From: Alphaproteobacteria bacterium
Lineage (GTDB): Bacteria > Pseudomonadota > Alphaproteobacteria > Rs-D84
Length of the DNA stretch: 64,000 bases
Assembly: GCA_017472065.1 (NCBI GenBank)
Contig: JAFURB010000007.1
Location: 1 to 64,000, forward strand
Reading direction: 5' to 3'
The translations under genes were made by a program, and so were the position numbers. Numbering within the stretch: the first letter of the stretch is position 1; the number at the start of each line of letters is the position of its first letter. Positions 61,364 to 64,000 of this stretch are shown here, piece after piece. The notes under the pieces were generated by a model, which was not told the DNA's origin, did no database searches, and worked only from the letters and a program-made list of their open reading frames with translations.

Positions 61364-62797
61364 ATGCAGATTTCTGGGATTTTTGATTTGGAAAAGATGC
61401 CTAAGACAATCGTCGGTTTGGTTTCGGCATTGTTTATTTGTTTGTGCTGTAATTTATGGGCGGCAACATGTTCAGAACGCAATACATCACAATTGTGTTG
61501 GGGGCAAAATAGTGCGAGCAATGGGTATTGTTATTGGTACAGTCCTATGTGGCAGGTATATTCTTGTGCAGAATGTAAAAATACGCCAGTAACACTGACA
61601 AATGGTGTTGGAAATGTGTTTTCAGGAACGGTGCCGAACGGTGTGGATTATTCTATACAATGCCCAATGAAATATACGTGTAATTCTGGATATGCTGTGA
61701 ATGTACAGGTAAGTGGCAACGGTTTGGTCATCGGGGGACAAACATATACGCCGGTATGTAAAAAATGTGCTGCCGACGAATGGGCGGATGCTGATAAATT
61801 TGTTCTTAATTTCGGAAGAGATGTTAATGGAAATGTGGAAAATATGTGGCAGGCAGTCAGCGATGCTGGGGCTTTGGTTGGTACAGGTTTGGCAAATCTG
61901 GGGTGTAAAACATGCGGTTCGTATGCAACGGTTAATTCTGTGCAGACAAATTGTGACTGTAATACACATTATGCATATCGCGAGACGGGGTCGTCTGATT
62001 TGCAGGTGGTTAATGTTAAAAGTAATTCTTGTTCGCCGATTGAATATCGTATATGTTTTAACCATACCAGTGCCAAAGAGTGCAATAACTATATCCGGTA
62101 TAAGTATAAAGAAGGATATGACCCATATGATAGTGGAAATTATGGTGTGTGTCCGGGATGTGATTTGGGATATATAATGGAACACCCAAATGATAACAGA
62201 TACTATTTTGATTCGTGGTGGTCGGGTGTAGATGGTACAGGTAAACAGTATTTTTCAGGTAATATTATCTATGAAGATTCTTATAATATCGCAGACGAGT
62301 GTGTAAAGGATAATTCTTGTGAAATTGAAAATATTGATACAATAAATCTTTATGCAAAGTGGCTGCCAAAATCATATACCGTTACATATATGGCTTCGTA
62401 TGAAGATAAAGAGTGTGGCAGTACACAGACATGTAAATATTTTACAGATTGTATCGCAGGTTCTGGGTATTCATCGGTAAAAACATGTGTAAATCCGGGG
62501 AAAACATTAAAAGGATGGAAATGTATTAGTGGATGTACCAGTGATTTTATTGCCGTTGGTAATGCAATACCAGAACCGGCGGTGGGTGAAAATATTGTTT
62601 TGCAGGCGGTCCCACAAGATTGTACACCGGGGTATTATTGTTATGGCGAAACAAAAACACCATGTCCGGCGGGAACAACATCAGATGCCGGTGCATACAG
62701 TCGTGAAATGTGCAAGGTTACATCAGAAACTAAGTTTTGTGATGGTAATGGATTTTGTTTTAACCTGCCAATTAGTGGTGGGGTATATGTTAAATAA
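61364..62797 (+). CDS. Large cysteine-rich surface protein
   Basis: A 477-residue exported protein (signal peptide to about A-A-T-C at residue 35) with more than 35 cysteines, many as C-x-x-C (C-A-E-C, C-K-K-C, C-K-T-C). One segment resembles the Listeria-Bacteroides InlB B-repeat (I-N-L-Y-A-K-W-L-P-K-S-Y-T-V-T-Y-M). The end has a C-P-A-G-T-T-S-D-A-G module reminiscent of eukaryotic GCC2/GCC3 and EGF-like repeats. Function is probably surface binding, but unknown. A strong terminator follows. Confidence 0.7.
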   Translation: MQISGIFDLEKMPKTIVGLVSALFICLCCNLWAATCSERNTSQLCWGQNSASNGYCYWYSPMWQVYSCAECKNTPVTLTNGVGNVFSGTVPNGVDYSIQCPMKYTCNSGYAVNVQVSGNGLVIGGQTYTPVCKKCAADEWADADKFVLNFGRDVNGNVENMWQAVSDAGALVGTGLANLGCKTCGSYATVNSVQTNCDCNTHYAYRETGSSDLQVVNVKSNSCSPIEYRICFNHTSAKECNNYIRYKYKEGYDPYDSGNYGVCPGCDLGYIMEHPNDNRYYFDSWWSGVDGTGKQYFSGNIIYEDSYNIADECVKDNSCEIENIDTINLYAKWLPKSYTVTYMASYEDKECGSTQTCKYFTDCIAGSGYSSVKTCVNPGKTLKGWKCISGCTSDFIAVGNAIPEPAVGENIVLQAVPQDCTPGYYCYGETKTPCPAGTTSDAGAYSREMCKVTSETKFCDGNGFCFNLPISGGVYVK

Positions 62798-62824
62798 AAA
62801 ATCCCCGCAATTGCGGGGATTTTT
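62797..62824. terminator. Palindromic terminator
   Basis: AAAAATCCCCGC / GCGGGGATTTTT, 12-bp arms with a 4-nt loop, between convergent genes. Confidence 0.9.
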
Positions 62825-64000
62825 ATTCTTCGGTATGTTTTTTTAATTTTTTGCGGGTGTTGCTGTCCAATTCCTTTTTACGCAGACGAATTGTGGCGGG
62901 TGTAACCTCTACCAATTCATCGTCCAGGATATAGGACAGGGCTTCTTCCAATGAAATGCGGCGGGGTGGCGCCAAGAATAGTTTTTCATCAGCGGTCACC
63001 GATCGCATGTTGGTTAATTCTTTGCCTTTAATCGGATTAACCTCTAGATCATTTTCTTTGCTGTGTTCACCGATAATCATGCCAGAATAAACCTCGGTCT
63101 GGGGGTCGATGAATAGTGTGCCGCGTGGTTGCAGGTTAAACAGCGCGTATGTCGCGGCCGAACCTTTTTCCATAGATACCAAAACACCCGGACGATATTG
63201 CTGAATTGGACCACGGTATTCGCCGTATTCTGCAAATACGCGGTTCATGATGCCGGTGCCGCGTGTGTCGGTGCGGAATTCTGATAAATATCCAATCAAA
63301 CCACGGGATGGGGCCGAAAATACAATGCGGGTTTTGCCGTTGCCGGATGCCTTCATTTCTGTGATTGTGGCACGGCGTTTTGTCATCTTTTCAATAACAA
63401 CACCGCTGAATTCGTCATCTACATCGATAACGACATCTTCGATTGGTTCTAATTTTTCCCCGTTTGGACCGGTGTGCATTACAACGCGTGGACGGGAAAC
63501 AGATAATTCAAAGCCTTCGCGGCGCATTGTTTCAATTAAAATCCCCAGTTGTAATTCACCACGACCGGAAACCTCGAACGCTTCGTTGTTTTTACTTTGT
63601 TCAACCCTTAGGGCGATGTTGGTTTCGGCTTCTTTGAAAAGGCGTTCGCCAATCATGCGTGATGTTAATTTTTTGCCAGATTTGCCCGCCAATGGTGATG
63701 TGTTCACGAAAAAGGTCATTGTCAGGGTTGGTGGGTCAATTGGCATTGCTGGGATTGGTTCGGTAACCGATGGATCGCACAGGGTGTCGGATACGGTCGC
63801 TTTAGAAAAACCAGCCACAACAACGATATCACCGGCGGATGCGGTTTCGCGTGAAATCTTTTCAACACCGCGGTGTTCAATAATTTTTGTAATTTTTGCG
63901 TTTTCAATAAATTCGCCGTTCATGTTGATTGCCTTGACCGATTGGCCAACGCGGACGGTGCCGGATTCAATTTTGCCGGTCAAGATACGGCCGACATAGG
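62823..64000 (-). CDS. bipA: GTPase BipA/TypA, C-terminal part (partial)
   Basis: The gene continues past the right edge. The visible 390 residues are the second, third and C-terminal domains of BipA, a translational GTPase involved in 50S maturation and stress adaptation. Landmarks are G-R-G-E-L-Q-L-G-I-L-I-E-T-M-R-R-E-G, S-R-G-L-I-G-Y, G-E-Y-R-G-P-I and the C-terminal I-G-E-H-S-K-E-N-D-L-E-V-N. The GTPase domain lies outside. Confidence 0.95.
   Translation of the reverse strand, partial: YVGRILTGKIESGTVRVGQSVKAINMNGEFIENAKITKIIEHRGVEKISRETASAGDIVVVAGFSKATVSDTLCDPSVTEPIPAMPIDPPTLTMTFFVNTSPLAGKSGKKLTSRMIGERLFKEAETNIALRVEQSKNNEAFEVSGRGELQLGILIETMRREGFELSVSRPRVVMHTGPNGEKLEPIEDVVIDVDDEFSGVVIEKMTKRRATITEMKASGNGKTRIVFSAPSRGLIGYLSEFRTDTRGTGIMNRVFAEYGEYRGPIQQYRPGVLVSMEKGSAATYALFNLQPRGTLFIDPQTEVYSGMIIGEHSKENDLEVNPIKGKELTNMRSVTADEKLFLAPPRRISLEEALSYILDDELVEVTPATIRLRKKELDSNTRKKLKKHTEE

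Noticed and set aside
61364-62797. Frameshifted or chimeric reading of the cysteine-rich protein
   Set aside because: One continuous frame with signal peptide, ribosome site and terminator; cysteine spacing stays regular to the end.

Overview
The window is about 41% GC and reads as a chromosome segment of a small-genome, Gram-negative alphaproteobacterium, most likely host-associated or uncultured. The main evidence is lipid A genes (LpxK, LpxC, a DUF374 acyltransferase), Lol lipoprotein export, SecB, MltA, an AddB-type repair nuclease and AspRS with alphaproteobacterial motifs. Transcription signals are easy to see: many TATAAT boxes have good -35 partners, and U-tailed hairpins close most operons. 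Genes are packed, with ATGA or short overlaps.

Layout. 1-4.1 kb: an edge GIY-YIG gene, bL36, an AT-rich promoter region, then virB3/virB4-like genes and an exported HExxH protein. 4.2-7.4 kb: dTDP-L-rhamnose operon. 7.5-11.4 kb: outer-membrane barrel, initiator tRNA, and the DUF374-lpxK-lpxC-lipoprotein run. 11.6-16.2 kb: type IVb (R64-like) pilus operon pilO-P-Q-R; its probable secretin (pilN-like) lies apart at 46.5-47.9 kb. 16.3-20.4 kb: tRNA-Thr, two DNA glycosylases, a small coiled-coil protein, gyrB. 20.5-24.4 kb: a RusA-like protein, a structured RNA with an HTH gene, small cysteine-rich proteins and a zeta-like kinase with a tiny partner.

24.4-33.7 kb is the most unusual stretch. Two mobile elements (2.3 and 6.9 kb) sit in tandem at the 3' half of a CAT-anticodon tRNA. 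They share both terminal sequences and a 45-bp tRNA-derived core, carry different cargo, and contain no recombinase gene. Cargo of the first is two exported proteins under a structured leader RNA that also occurs at 21.2 kb. Cargo of the second is a 1507-residue helicase-nuclease, an HsdR-N-like nuclease and an HI1419/HI1420-type toxin-antitoxin pair.

33.8-64 kb is mostly core genome: PagL-like deacylase, aspS behind what looks like a complete T-box antiterminator (not something I would expect in an alphaproteobacterium), AsmA, uvrB-tsaE, lolD/lolC with an unknown gene between them, ftsQ, an ftsA-rpe fusion, tRNA-Gly and tRNA-Tyr, a Slam-like barrel, LpoA-like lipoprotein, rsmI-engB-addB, secB, mltA-dciA-ruvC, a cysteine-rich surface protein and the C-terminal part of bipA at the right edge.

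The envelope theme is strong: LPS and O-antigen synthesis, lipid A remodelling, lipoprotein export and a pilus. The best leads for new biology are the aspS T-box, the recombinase-less tandem tRNA elements, the covarying leader RNA pair and the FtsA-ribulose-phosphate-epimerase fusion.
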